NCBI GenBank assembly: GCA_013399115.1
Contig: VXAA01003276.1
Coordinates: 109,237-173,236 of the forward strand
Direction of reading: 5' to 3'
Source: Anseranas semipalmata
Taxonomy: Eukaryota; Chordata; Aves; Anseriformes; Anseranatidae
Length of the DNA stretch: 64,000 bases
The notes under the pieces were generated by a model. The model saw nothing but the letters and a program-made list of their open reading frames with translations, was not told the origin of the DNA and made no database searches. A program made the translations under genes and the position numbers. This document shows, in pieces, positions 63,367 to 64,000 of this stretch (positions are counted from its first letter, which is position 1; each line of letters opens with the position of its first letter).

Positions 63367-63471
63367 CTTTTTCTTTTCTTCTTTTCTTTCTTTTTTCTTT
63401 CTCTCTGTCTCTCTCTCTCCCTCTCTCTCTCTCTTTCTTTCTTTTTCTTTCTTTCTTTCCTTCTTTCTTTT

Positions 63472-63530
<59 letters not shown>

Positions 63531-63551
63531 CTCTTTCTTTCTTTCTTTGTT

Positions 63552-63618
<67 letters not shown>

Positions 63619-63682
63619 CTCTTTCTCTCTTTCTCTCTTTCTTTCTTTCTCTCTTTCTCTCTTTCTCTCTTTCTTTCTTTTC
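63367..63682 (+). repeat. Long CTTT/CT pyrimidine tract, about 316 bp
   Basis: Alternating (CTTT)n and (CT)n blocks, interrupted by only two purines (G at 63407 and 63549). It reads as purine-only GAAA/GA in the CNTN6 sense. Confidence 0.97.
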
Positions 63683-64000
63683 CTAAACAGGAATTTCTCT
63701 TTCACACCTTTGAACATATTATAACTTAAACACAAGATCTGACTGCTGGAAGTTTTGGTCTGGAGTCTGTGGGTTAAAGGGCTGATGCTCCATCTACATC
63801 AACATACTATCTTCCAATATAGTAGATGTTTCAGCTACACTGATATACTGAAAGGGGCCAAAGCACAGACCTGAACTCTATCAATGATCCTATGTACTAT
63901 TATGCTGTCAGCTAGTTCCTATTGTAATTTCAACCCTATGCCAATTACACTTTTCCCAGCCAATGCCTAGGCATGATTGTGCTGGGGCAGATCCCAACAG

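Larger units (their letters stand above)
58547..64000 (-). other. CNTN6: CNTN6 intron upstream of the FN3-1 exon (incomplete)
   Basis: No further CNTN6 exon was recognised between 58547 and the window edge. The preceding exon should encode the end of Ig domain 6 and end in phase 1, with a G completing the first glycine codon. The interval holds a (GT)n tract near 60227, a GC-richer block near 60600-60980, a possible conserved noncoding block at 61390-62110, and the long pyrimidine tract at 63367-63682. Confidence 0.8.

Noticed and set aside
63683..63691. Apparent strong splice acceptor (long pyrimidine tract then AACAG) on the plus strand
   Set aside because: CNTN6 is transcribed from the minus strand and no plus-strand exon follows; it is a by-product of the pyrimidine repeat.
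63349..63735. 128-codon Lys/Glu/Arg ORF on the minus strand
   Set aside because: Translation of a simple GAAA/GA tract, not a charged coiled-coil protein.
58547..64000. Search for the Ig6 exon of CNTN6
   Set aside because: No segment matched the expected Ig6 end (tyrosine-cysteine motif followed by a phase 1 donor), so the exon is taken to lie outside the window.

Overview
The window is vertebrate, almost certainly avian, nuclear DNA. It has spliced exons with GT..AG borders, large AT-rich introns, long simple repeats, and at least nine CR1-type LINE 3' ends carrying the ATTCTATG octamer tail typical of birds. I see no CpG island, no prokaryotic gene and no operon. The species cannot be named from sequence alone. 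The gene matches contactin-6 (NB-3), as judged from my memory of the human protein. In chicken this locus is expected on chromosome 12, beside CHL1 and CNTN4.

Only one gene can be supported: the 3' part of CNTN6, on the minus strand. Nine coding exons run from 58546 down to the TGA stop at 19624-19626. They encode the four fibronectin type III (FN3) domains and the C-terminal GPI-attachment signal, about 432 of roughly 1,030 residues. The six Ig domains, signal peptide and promoter lie beyond position 64000. Each FN3 domain is built from two exons. Every domain-boundary intron is phase 1, and the frame closes exactly across all nine exons. The product is a GPI-anchored neuronal adhesion molecule.

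Layout: 1-19350 is the region downstream of the gene (CR1 relics, microsatellites, no confirmed gene). 19350-19727 is the last exon with a short 3' UTR. 19728-58387 holds eight introns of about 0.45 to 11.6 kb separating exons. 58547-64000 is part of the next upstream intron and ends near a 316-bp pyrimidine tract. Introns contain CR1 copies, a few possible ancient MIR/L2-type relics, microsatellites and G-quadruplex-type G tracts on the transcribed-sense strand.

I found no convincing novel biological system. The better leads are an almost perfect ~54-bp inverted repeat abutting a CR1 copy (55590-55711), a strong G4 motif in intron RNA (33186-33208), a small exon-like ORF with a faint Tudor-like pattern (13031-13231), possible conserved noncoding blocks, and an extra cysteine in the fourth FN3 domain. 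Most of these need alignment to other birds to confirm.
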